A stretch of DNA of 64,000 nt, from the NCBI GenBank assembly GCA_947359465.1, contig OX375873.1:44612437-44676436 (forward strand). The letters run 5' to 3'. Position numbers and translations under genes: made by a program. The notes under the pieces were generated by a model. That model saw only the letters and a list, made by a program, of their open reading frames with translations. It was not told where the DNA came from and did not search any database. Source of the stretch: Metellina segmentata (lineage: Eukaryota; Arthropoda; Arachnida; Araneae; Tetragnathidae). Shown in pieces: positions 11,940 to 22,150 of this stretch (position 1 is its first letter; each line of letters begins with the position of its first letter).

Positions 11940-13095
11940 GTCCTTTGTAATAATCTATTTTTTTTTGTAAAATCCTAGAAACGATGGTGAAAGATGGGTC
12001 TTTATTATTGGTTGATTTGAAGCTTTACATGATTTACTAGAGGAAAAAACTTCCATCGGAGTTCTTCATTTCAATTTGAATTGCAATTCAATCACTGATT
12101 GTACAAAAGATTAATATTCAAGTTGCTTTTAACACCGAAATTAGATATTTAATTCAAAATATTCACTTCTTTATACTGAGTGAAAGTGTGCATAGACAGA
12201 AAGTGAACCAAAACGGTTTTCGGTCTACCCACACTAAAACGGGAATTTTTCTTTTCTAGCTCACTATCTAGTATCAGTTTCATCAAGAAATACTATGTAA
12301 GAAATGCATATCCCGAAAAGGAATGAAATAGTGGTATTAATTTCATATGCTCTTTGACGATTCGTTAAAAAAAGGATGCATTGTAAACACAAAGGTAGCG
12401 TGGAAACTTTAGAGTTGCAAAAATATATCCATGGGTATCCGATTCTTTTTAAATTCCATCTCAATACTTTAGTTGAATGAAAATTTGAGTATTGAATAAC
12501 ATTTTTAGGCTTATTTAAATTCCTTTAGAGTAGCGGATTACAGTGCTTCCCTAACCAATAGAGGATCGAAGAGTTAACGATCTGTCACTGCGCTATATAT
12601 AACCAAAGCCTCAGGATTTTCTAAAAGCAGTTTTTAATGGAACTGTCTCCAAAAAAATGTTTATATACATCTTTTCTGATACAATTGCTTAATTTCAAGT
12701 GACTGTATTACTTACGTATAATCTGAGAAGAAATACGGTACCACTCACTTTTATACGAATAGGTATATATTTTAAAGAAAAATTGTAGATATTTATAAGA
12801 AATTGAAAATTCCGACTTGGAAATGCGAGTTATTTGTTCTGCAGTATGAACTATAAAATTCGAATATTTTTATTTCTTATTGTTTTGAAAAAAATATTAA
12901 ATAAAATATAATATTAACTAGAAAACCTAAGATAATTTTGAAAACATTTATTCGTTCAACATTTTCAAATAAGAAATAAATATGCTTATTATTAAAATGG
13001 TATCGAAACAGTCCACTGCAACTTGTGAATTCTTCCATCAATACATAACTGTACTATTCAGTTTTTAACTAAACTAGTATCAGTTACTTTTAATA
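11940..13095. other. AT-rich stretch, nothing recognisable
   Basis: No repeat, terminus or convincing coding signal. A minus-strand frame at 12264-12464 has no recognisable content. Confidence 0.55.
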
Positions 13096-13096
13096 T

Positions 13097-13184
13097 CAGA
13101 AATATTTACATTTATTATCAAGAATCTTTACATTTAATATCAGAAATATTTACATTTAATATCAGAAATATTTACATTTAATAT
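13097..13184 (+). repeat. 22-bp minisatellite, four copies
   Basis: Units of the form CAGAAATATTTACATTTAAT plus AT start at 13097, 13119, 13141 and 13163. The third and fourth are identical. Confidence 0.9.
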
Positions 13185-14064
13185 CAAGGAAGAATATGTA
13201 AACAGGGTGAAAAGATAATACTATGCAAACAAATGAAGACAGTTCCGTTAATGTCAATTTGTAATCTGAGTTGTAACGAAATAATTCATTGATGAAGTCA
13301 GCTCGTATCATAAATTCAAGGAGAGGAGAACACAAAACGAAGGATCTTTTTAACAAATGGATTAAATGTTCTTGATAGTTAGATTGAAATAACACGTTCA
13401 GAAATAGTTTTTTAAATTTAAGCATTTCTAATTCAATATTTTCTTAACCTTCTATTGTTTCCAAAGAGCAATTAAGCATAAAGTTACGAATTCAAACACT
13501 GAGGTTTAAACTTAGCTATATCTTTATTTTACTTCCTACTGAGACATAAAATTTCAAATGTGTCAAGGGATTTAATTTAAGACCACAGCACATTTTTCTC
13601 ACAAGACTTAATGCTTGTAAAACCTCAATCGGAATATTTGTAAAAAGAAAAACCATGTACCACTTCCAAATCTTAATTAATGGATTAAATGTTCTTGACA
13701 GTTAGATTGAAATAACACATTCAGAAATAGTTACTCAAATTTAAGCTTTTCTAATTCAATATTGCCTTAACTTTCTAGTATTCCCAAAGGGCAATTAAGC
13801 ACAAAGTTACGAATTCAAACACTGAGGTTTAAACTTAGCTTTATTTTTATTTTACTGCCCTACTGAGACATAAATATTACAATGTGCCAAAGGATTTAAT
13901 TTAAGACCACAGCACATTTTTTTCACAAGACTTAAGGCTCGTAAAAGCTCAATTGGAATCCTTGTAAAAAGGAAAACCATGTACCACTTCCAAATCTTAT
14001 CGTAGATTCCGATTTTCAATTCCGTGTACTCTAACACGCAGGGTGTGATGTATTCCAAGACCAC
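13162..14064 (-). pseudogene. Duplicated open segments of an unrecognised protein, minus strand
   Basis: Three open segments lie in order on the minus strand: 13852-14064, about 13540-13685, and 13162-13425. The first two come from a 323-bp tandem duplication and read KIWKWYMVFLFT followed by I-P-I-E, then ALSLV-x-KMCCGLKLNPL, with the same frame open in both. Several differences between them are synonymous or conservative. The third segment continues with HLIHLLKRSFVLCSPLL. I cannot assign a family. It could be an eroded gene with a duplicated exon, or chance frames in a young duplication. No start or splice sites were established. Confidence 0.3.
13359..14001. repeat. Tandem duplication, 323-bp unit, two copies
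   Basis: GGATTAAATGTTCTTGA starts at 13359 and again at 13682. The two units stay alignable up to CCAAATCTTA at about 14001. They differ by scattered substitutions and a few one-base indels. Confidence 0.9.
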
Positions 14065-14069
14065 CGTCC

Positions 14070-14460
14070 ACTTGCAGAGTCTGAAACCAGTTGGTCGATC
14101 CGTCGGTGGGCCGAGCGTTTTATTGTTATTTTATCACGAACATTTTATCTGTTAATTTGCAGTTTGCACAGAACGACGTCACGCGTCACGTTGTATCGCG
14201 GTCACGTTTGCTCGATGCAGTCTGCGAGCCCTCACTGCGTTTTATATCGGGTGTAAAATTAAATGATAACGCCTTCGGATTTTCAGTGTAAATTTCCAAG
14301 TCCGCTGATTGAATGCATGCCCTCTCTGCTGTGAAAGGAAAGCGAACCTTTGGTGAATGGGCAACGGCTGAGTGGCTGGTGTCGGGAACACCAACACAAA
14401 CAGGACCGTGTGGAGAGGTTTTTGACTTCACGGCAGCGTGAGGGAGGCTTCATTTGCATT
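14070..14460. other. CpG-containing base-balanced block
   Basis: A non-repetitive block with CpG-rich words (GACGTCACGCGTCACG at about 14175) and frames open on both strands (14091-14291 plus, 14186-14431 minus), which usually signals composition, not coding. It could be a promoter-proximal or regulatory element. There is no TATA box, initiator or splice evidence strong enough to call a gene. Confidence 0.25.
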
Positions 14461-16235
14461 TGATAGACTGTTGATTAATTCTGAATTCATCCCATGAGAA
14501 AACGTGTTTTTAATAAAGGACAAGTACTTATTAACTCTTCTCCGTCAATCTAATGTCGTACTCAAATTCACGTAGGATTGGTTGTCACCGTCCTTAATAA
14601 TTGGGCAAAGTGGTACTTGCAGAAAAATATACAGATCAATTGTCAAAATTTTACTCCTGGTTTAGACCAATTTAAATGTTTTTTGTCACCTTTTCCCCTT
14701 TACCTTTCTGCTACTCTTCATATCAAGCATACATGCGTTATTTGTGGTCTTGTCCGGAAATTATGACGGGTATTTAGTTCTTTTTAACACAGGGATTTTG
14801 AAAACACTTAAAATGTGAAGTTTTGAGAACTTTTTTCTTATCTATACTCTTACATTGTTTTTTTTTTTTTAAATGACCAATTTTCATCCTTTTCAACAAT
14901 CAAACTGAACTTTTCTGAGCAGATATAAAAAAAAACGCCCGCGTTAAAATATGTCATAGGGTATGTTACACTTGTAAACCAATTCTTTCTACATTTGCTT
15001 GAATAGACTTTGAGAAAATGTTCCTTTTATGGAAAAAATACACGTTTTGAGACATTGAAGTTTAAAGAATAACTTGACCTTACTTCAGATACATACAGGT
15101 ATTTTTCAAAATATTATTTAAAATACTTTTTCTCAACGTATCTCCATAAATAAGACATCATTTTAAACAGAATTGTATATACATTATTTAAATTTATCAA
15201 ATAATAATCTAATTTTGAAAGATTTTCAGCACTGATCCCCTTAATGCTTTAAATTATCAAACTTTAACCAAAGTTGTATGAAGGACTTCATACGTACCCA
15301 GGCATTACAGATACAATAAACGGTACAGTTAACTCTTCTCAAAATCGAAGGATGCTAATTAAATTATTTCTAAGCCATTTTCAAAGTTTAAAAGTTTAAA
15401 GCCCGTTCAACTCATATAATAACCGCTACAAAATTAAATATAAAACATAAAGATTATGTATAGGAGACTTCAGAGAAATATGGACTGGTGGTTTTCCCAA
15501 AATCGAGTAAACCCTTTCCAAAGTGGGTGTTGATCAACTATTTCCAGACGCAGTATCCTAAATTTCCTCATTTGAACTCGCAAAGTTAGGGCAATCGAAT
15601 CTATTTAAAATAACATCGCATTATTGTTATTTTAGTTCCCTTTTGGATATAAATATATATTTTTGACTTCTATAGCTAAAATCGAAAAATAAATACACAT
15701 GCTTCGAAACTCTTAAGGTAAGATATTTCATAATTGAATTTGAAATAGGTTTAAATATTTCACAGTTATACCTAAGTATAGTTTTAAAAAAATCTTAATG
15801 TGTAATTTGGATCAGTGATCCAAATTACGCGGTTTTTGGGACATAATTTTCCAGTTGACAACGAAAGAAATTTAAAAAGTGAAAAGTATATGTGTATGGC
15901 AAATGAAAAATTTAATAGAATTGTGCTACAGTTATTGATTCGTTAAGAACTCCTAAACATAATCTTCTGGAAAGAAGGCCCTAACGACATATTAAAATTA
16001 CACTAATCAAACATCAAACTATTGCAAAAGCTCGGAAAGTTCTATATAGTTATACTGTGGTTTGGACATTGATACGTTATCTACTATTGACCAGCCGGAA
16101 GTATAGTATCATTTGGGCAATTGTTATTATAATTTTGTTTTATAAATAATAAAACGGGTAAATTTTAGCAATTGTGACTACCTTCTATAACTAAAATCCA
16201 AATATACTTAAAGGCATTTACTATTTTTTTATGCT
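14460..16235. other. AT-rich stretch with one perfect palindrome
   Basis: No coding or transposon signal was recognised, apart from the palindrome at 15802-15828, listed separately. Confidence 0.5.
15802..15828. repeat. 27-bp perfect inverted repeat
   Basis: Arms GTAATTTGGATCA and TGATCCAAATTAC surround a single central G. All 13 arm positions match. Confidence 0.9.
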
Positions 16236-16276
16236 AAAATGTGTATATATATATATATATAATACACATATATAAA

Positions 16277-16374
<98 letters not shown>
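16236..16374. repeat. TA/CA compound microsatellite
   Basis: (TA)n runs with an embedded ACACACAC stretch near 16277-16293. A minus-strand frame across it (16221-16463) translates to a Tyr-Ile repeat and is an artefact. Confidence 0.95.
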
Positions 16375-17292
16375 TGGAATAAACTCAATGAACCTCTTTC
16401 AAACACTCTAAATTTATTATTTATCACGGTCTTTGCGTCAACTGACTTTAAGAAGGGGAACACATATTATGCATAACTAATACAGAATGTGTGAAACTAA
16501 TTAACACAAGATCTGGATAAGGATTGATTTTGAAAACAATGGATGGATCTATGGAATTTGTTCATTCTCCATTCATTTTATTTATGTGAATATTTTTAAT
16601 TAAATAAAAAAAGCGTTTCTTTTGATAGGTCAGATATTGTAAATATTAATATACTGCACAGAACAAGAAACTAACAGATGGAATTAAAGCTGTTTAAATT
16701 TCGATCTTTCCACCATTTTTGTTTCCACTCGCAGCAGATATCCAAATCGAAACAAATGAGGCACTCTCTCTGGCATCTTGGAAGTGAAATGTACGAGTTT
16801 ATCGCTTCCAATTGCGCTTTGAAAAGTCACTTAGCGCAGTTATCGGGCAGAAAGGAAGAGAGAACGCGGGGCAAATAATTGGACTTATACCGTGGCCCCG
16901 CTAATTGCACAATAAATGAAGACAAATACGAACGTCTCTCAATGCTTCCCTCTACGCCAGTTTCTGGTTATTTCAGATAAAGCATTTACTAGAGCTTGAA
17001 GGAATTTAGTTCAACCCTCACTCAGATTCTTCGATGTGGGGTGATTGGAGAGAGAACTATATGTTTTGAAAACCTACGCAATCCCAATGATACCTGCTTT
17101 TAATTTATTATTATTTAAGCTATGCAATATTTGTGAATGCATACTGTAACCAAAATATTTCATCGTATTCAATCGTTGTGTGTCGATCGTTCCCATAGCA
17201 CGGCCGCATACGAATGCTGATAGTAAATACTCAGTAGGAATAAGTAATAATTGTTAAATAATGAATAGTCCCCAACAATATAAGGAATTCGA
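16375..17292. other. Nothing recognisable
   Basis: AT-rich with a more balanced patch at about 16680-16990. No repeat family or splice-flanked frame recognised. Confidence 0.5.
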
Positions 17293-17352
17293 GGTTGGTT
17301 GGTTGGTTCTTTTTTGTCTTAAGGTTCAAATTTGGCCAAACACAAGACAGAC
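17293..17352 (+). repeat. Dispersed TTGG-headed repeat copy
   Basis: GGTTGGTTGGTTGGTT, then AAATTTGGCCAAACACAAGACAGAC. The same family as 7176-7260 and 21712-21775, here missing the CAAGCTACG word. Confidence 0.6.
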
Positions 17353-17359
17353 AACGGCA

Positions 17360-18515
17360 AGTAATCGACAAACACACAAGATAAGTGACGCGTAGGAGGT
17401 AAATACACTCAACGTAAGTTACGTTAATCGAATCTGTACCACCTACAACTCTCAGGTATTAGCGAGTAGGCAAACCCATTGAGCTACATTTATGTTATGG
17501 GATTTGTGATTAACTACATTTACGTCTGTATTTGTGAGTGTGTACTATGATCAGAATTCTTCATCGTATTACGCCACTGTCAGTCGAACTATATACATGG
17601 TACTGACGCATACCGATGTAAATGACAAACGATTATTAATACGAAGTAATTAATGTTAATGAATTAGGGCTCACCAAGAAAAAAAGGAATTGGAAGAATA
17701 CTATGAGTTAGAGGATGAACAGTTCCCTAAAATTTCCAATATTAAGAATAGTTTTAAATAGCTATGAAAGATCTCTAGTAATTATAATTTGTAGAACATA
17801 TACAGACTATAGAGTATCATAACCAAATATTTCATGAGTTGTTGGTCGAACTATGCACGTGCAGCTGAAGTATAGCAATGCAAAAAAAATATTAAACAAT
17901 ATAAAGTACTTAACATTAGCGAATGAACGCTCAATAAGAAAATAAGGAATTCAGGAAATATTTACCTAAAAAGCAGATGACTATTTTCTTAGAATTTTTA
18001 ATATAAAACCCAATTTAAACTGATTTGCAGGAAATCAAATGAAATTCAATACGCGAGCTCTGTAGAACATATACCTACGTGAGAATACATTGACATATTG
18101 GTTCTCAATTTTCACACATTTCGATTAAGGCGCATTTGTTGTAAGAAATATAAAATGAATATTTTTATACATCCGGATATTTTGTATTCGAAATTCATCA
18201 AAACCAGTTGTACTGTCGTTCACCTTTTGTGTTTTAAATTGAGAAAGCGCAAGTAAATTTGGTGGAGATATTAGTTTATAAATATTGATTTCAAACAAGG
18301 CTTTTATGTCTCAACCAAATAATTATATAAAGCAAAGAATAAGTTCAGACTCAGAGAGAATTAATTAAAGCTGTTCCCCCAAAACAATCACTGGAATAAT
18401 GGAGTTGAGTCCTTAAATATCAATAACAGATAGTACATTTTGTGTTGTTGATCTAATTTAAAATAATGTTCACAATAGAACGTATTATTAAAAATTACAT
18501 CGAATGTACTTCTAA
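17360..18515. other. AT-rich stretch, nothing recognisable
   Basis: No recognised feature. Short similar phrases recur (for example the contexts of GAATTAGGGCTCACCAAG at 17663 and GAATGAACGCTCAATAAG at 17922), suggesting an old low-copy duplication too decayed to define. Confidence 0.45.
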
Positions 18516-18716
18516 TGAACGACGGTATGGTGGTTAAGGTGTTAGCCTCCAGATCGGAAGGTTCCTGGTTCGAATCCAGGTCAGTGCATGGATGTTTGTA
18601 AGTGTATGGTGTAGAGGCGGCTGACCTTAAATATGTAGTGGCTGAAAGTACTCACGTTGGGTTGGAGTAGAAGTTTGGAAAGTGGGGTGCCAGCTCAGGT
18701 GTTTCCTCGTCATAAG
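18516..18716 (+). mobile_element. SINE 5' half, type-1 head, plus orientation
   Basis: The head has A box TGGTTAAGGTG (18531-18541) and B box GGTTCGAATCC (18567-18577). The body runs through GTGGGGTGCCAGCTCAGGTG and stops at CCTCGTCAT (18716). The missing 3' half may be the inverted piece at 18965-19080. Confidence 0.85.
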
Positions 18717-18964
18717 GTAACTAGTTCTCTAGGAACTGGTATGTAGCATTTTAATTGAAAGCAGTTGTTTTACCTTTCCGTTAATTTAAATCAAAATTCA
18801 TGCAAATAAAATATGCAGTGCAATAAATTTCAAATTTCACTTTTATTTAAGAAGCATACTTTTTGCAAATTTTTCGTACTCAAATTATTACTTTTATTAA
18901 TTCACATAAAACTAACATTTGAATTTTTCAAATATTTTGCTCGTTATGAGGTAGGTAGTTGAAT

Positions 18965-19080
18965 TAAAATCGAACATAAGTAACGCAACGGACTATCGAC
19001 GACGGTCCAAGATCAATCCCGAAGGGAAAGAAACGCGGACAAAACCTAATAGTTTTGAACCGCGGAGAGATAATGATGCT
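18965..19080 (-). mobile_element. SINE 3' half, minus orientation
   Basis: Read on the minus strand it begins at the point where the 18516-18716 copy stops (a CATCATTATCTCTCCGCGG context), continues through a TTCCCTTCGGGATTGATC-type segment, and ends in the family tail next to GTTGCGTTACTTATG. It may be an independent 5'-truncated copy or the inverted other half of the same insertion. Confidence 0.7.
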
Positions 19081-19980
19081 TATAATGAATCGTGGTGAAT
19101 TGTTATTGCATCAAAAAATTTAAGTCACACAATTAATCACGTTAAACATCAAAAAGCGGAATAAGAGAAAAATTTGCCATGATGTTTAAACTCCTGCTTA
19201 TATGTAACTAAACAGTTTTTCTTAATATCACCCTATTTGATCACTATCTCCTTTCCTATACTCAATGTCTCCTGAACCTATTGATGTTTTCTGAATAACA
19301 TTTTTTCCACATCAAATTCATGAATACAATACAGTCATTAAATACAAATCACACAATAAATATAGCAATTCATCTTAAAAAAATTGTAATAGACATAGAA
19401 AAAATTAGCATGAACTCAAAATATTCTTTAGAAAGCGAGGGGATAAAAAAAATCAGCAATCTATAATCTAAATTGCCACTCAGAAAAATATATAAAATGC
19501 ATGTTTTAAGCCACGCAAACTATCAATACCTGAATTAATCAGCTCTTGAGGGAATTTCAAAAGCAGGGCTTTTCCTTAACTAAGAACGCTTTGAGCAAGC
19601 CCGATGACGGAAAAATTCCAATCAGAAATACCACTTCGAGACATCTGAATCAACGCACTTGCATTGTGGCACGTGGACTCCCATAGCACTCGCGAGTCAC
19701 CGTAAAACGTCGTACACTGGAAAGTTAATCGTTTCTAACAACACTACATGGCACGTATATGTCACTTTACGGAAACACGTAACGGATATCCAGGAGCTAC
19801 GATTCACGAGTAAAAATTTACATTTAATCCACCTTGTACAATCTGGAAAACTATATATCCGGGGAAAAATTCGGGATATATTTTATAATATATTCCACAC
19901 ACACATGGCAATTCATCCAGTTTTTGCTTAACTATGTTTTATACATTTGTACAAAGGTTATGGGGGCGTATGGGAATTTT
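19080..19980. other. Nothing recognisable
   Basis: AT-rich to 19550, then moderately balanced. A 90-codon plus-strand frame at 19659-19931 has no recognisable motif and no good splice context. Confidence 0.5.
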
Positions 19981-19984
19981 GTAA

Positions 19985-20330
19985 TTTATTTTTTTTGTCT
20001 TCGAGTGCTCTCGATGCCGGTGGGTGAAGTTAGGAGAATTCGGATATGCGGAGAAGGCGGTGTTTTCGGCCGTCCGCACTTCGGTCGGGCACCGATGGAA
20101 ACTGCGGAGCTAGCGCCCGGTGCACGACTAGTCGAAAGCCGGTAGCGATTCTGCGCATAGAAAACCCTTGCGATAGGGGGCTGTGTACACATTGCGGATG
20201 GTAGCTCTGAGATTCCGTGGCTCCCGTTCAGGGGTCGACCGGGGCAAACCTTACTGGATCGAATAGGGGATTACTGAACTTTAAAGGCTCAGGTTTTGCT
20301 CCAAACTCGGAATTTTTTCGTGCAAAATAG
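19985..20330. other. CpG-rich block, possible promoter or repeat relic
   Basis: Locally GC- and CpG-rich (GGCCGTCCGCACTTCGGTCG at about 20069; GGGGTCGACCGGGGC at about 20231), in sharp contrast to its flanks. Frames are open on both strands (19834-20145 plus, 19986-20192 minus), so coding potential cannot be read from openness. It lies just upstream of a Harbinger-like MITE. A promoter, a short CpG island or an old GC-rich repeat are all possible. Confidence 0.3.
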
Positions 20331-20426
20331 ATAGGAAGGCGTCTTCGTGGCTTATAAGTGAAGCACATTGTCAAAATTTCAGAGAGGAGTCATTAGCTTT
20401 TCTTGACAAAAATGTGGCGAATTTTA

Positions 20427-20872
20427 GGTCCGGTGCACACATCCGGTTTTTCAACGTGCGGCGCCGCTGCGGCATCGAAGCCCAATATAACCGTGAAATG
20501 ACGCAAGTTCTCATTTCACGCCATTTGCGATAAATATTCTGTGGAAGAAAACGTGTTTATTTCGCTTGCTTGGTGTAAAAAAAGGTATATTTTGAAACAA
20601 ATATATACTTTACTGGATACAACCACTTATTAATTATTATTTATATTCCATTTCTATATGAAAGAAAGGTACTACAGATCGGAGAAGCGTGTGCGGCGAG
20701 CTACGGTTCCGTGGGGAAATGCGGTACAAATTGCACGCAACTTAGACGTGTGTCGAAGTATTGGCGCCGGATGCATGTGTGCACTACTCCATTAGATCTA
20801 ATGTATCTCAGACCGCACTTGCGTTGCGGCAGCGGCGCCGCCCGTTCAAAAACCGGATGTGTGCACCGGGCC
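20427..20872. mobile_element. PIF/Harbinger-like MITE, copy 1
   Basis: Long terminal inverted repeats: the left arm GGTCCGGTGCACACATCCGG continues through TTTTTCAACG and GGCGCCGCTGCGGCA. The right arm read inward is GGCCCGGTGCACACATCCGG with the same continuation. It is flanked on both sides by TTA (20424-20426, 20873-20875), the 3-bp duplication typical of PIF/Harbinger. The 446-bp length and lack of a gene make it non-autonomous. Confidence 0.85.
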
Positions 20873-20979
20873 TTAGACTGGTGAAGTTTACCAAGTTTTT
20901 TATTTGAATGAAGGTTATGTATCTTGAGAAACAAGCTTAAGGAATTGAATTTGTCCTTTTTTTTTTCCCAAAACTATAT

Positions 20980-21260
20980 TTCAGGACTGAGTGTTTCGCT
21001 GGCAAGTCTACGATATTTGGTATTGGTAAACAAGTATACTTTTTGTTGAAACAAATAAGCATAAATTTTGTTGAACTTAATTTATCAAATAAAGAAGTCA
21101 AAAGATTTTTTTATTTTTATTCGATATTTCGTAATTTTTAAAGTTTTCGTTGAACTTTATTTAACAAAGCAATAAATGTATGAATTTTGTTGCTAAAGAT
21201 ATTTCATTATGGTAACCAAGCATTTATTTTGTTGACTCAAATAAGTGTATAAATTTAGTT
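20980..21260. repeat. Decayed tandem repeat of a GTTGAA-AATAAG phrase
   Basis: Variants of TTTTGTTGAAACAAATAAGC recur near 21042, 21145, 21185 and 21228 with irregular spacing. The boundaries are uncertain. Confidence 0.4.
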
Positions 21261-21711
21261 GAAAGAGTGAAGTATGCCTTTCATTTTCCGAAATGAGCAC
21301 ACATTTTGCACAAAAGAAATAAGTGTTGAGATTGTTTTCAAATTTCCTGTAAAAACTTTAAGGTGTGGTAAAGGGCTGGGATTAAACCGTATCCACATAA
21401 TGATGTATGGTAGAAAATGGATGTGCTAAATACGGATAGTATAGAGGATGCGGGATGGTGCTACGCTAAGTAAAAGGAATGAAAGAATGAACACATATGA
21501 ACAACATTTTTATTAGACCTAATTTTGAAATTTTACAGTAGTTTCGCATTGATAGGTTTGGTGAAGGTGCTCACGATTTTCAGAACTAACAGTAATGCTT
21601 GTCTGATAGCGTCTATTCATGAATTATCACTTAAACTAGTCAACTGCCACGCTGTCGAACAGGACCCTCTAGAAAATGAAGGTAAGCCTTGCGAACATAC
21701 ATATATATCTG

Positions 21712-21775
21712 TGATTGATTGAAATTTTATGACTCAAGAGCCAAATTTGGCCAAGCTACGCCAAACTATCGGAAA
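21712..21775 (+). repeat. Dispersed repeat copy (CAAGCTACGCCAAA family)
   Basis: GATTGATTG then ACTCAAGAGCCAAATTTGG and CCAAGCTACGCCAAA. The same family as 7176-7260. Confidence 0.6.
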
Positions 21776-21943
21776 TTAAGTTACGTTTTATCATGATTTA
21801 TACTTAGATTTAAAGTTAATTATAAAAATTTAACTGAGACAAAATAGCACAAAAGCACACTTCAAATTCAAATCAAATTTGAAGTAAGATCATGAAAAAC
21901 CATGTCTGCTAAAAAATAAAAAAAAATTTCAGAGGAGGGTCAG

Positions 21944-22150
21944 TTAATAAATTAGTAACTCTAGTATTAATAGCCTAGTAGCATCAAGGTGACTGAGTTT
22001 AATAGTACTCAAATCAGGGCATTCGCTTAAAATATGTCTAACAGATAGGATTGCATAACACGTTGGAGATATCAAGAAGTTAGGTGTGTATGTAAGCAAT
22101 TGCCTGTGGGTTAAATCTGTGTGATCTATACGAAGTCTCGTCAGTTTCAC
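21944..22150 (-). pseudogene. Non-LTR retrotransposon ORF2 C-terminal fragment
   Basis: The minus-strand frame reads KLTRLRIDHTDLTHRQLL, then SPTCYAILSVRHILSECPDL. The order L-T-R-L-R-I-x-H-T-x-L-T-H, a C-x-x-x-L-S/T-V-x-H-I-L-x-E/D-C-P element, then degeneration is characteristic of the region after the RNase H domain in Jockey/I/CR1-like LINE proteins. The usual first zinc cysteine (CPxC) is eroded. The reverse transcriptase core was not found upstream, so this is a 5'-truncated, decayed relic and probably not functional. Confidence 0.65.

Noticed and set aside
16221..16463. 80-codon minus-strand frame with Tyr-Ile repeats
   Set aside because: It is a translation of the TA/CA microsatellite.
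18531..18577. Possible tRNA gene (A and B boxes)
   Set aside because: The boxes belong to the head of a dispersed SINE; no acceptor-stem pairing or proper tRNA length.
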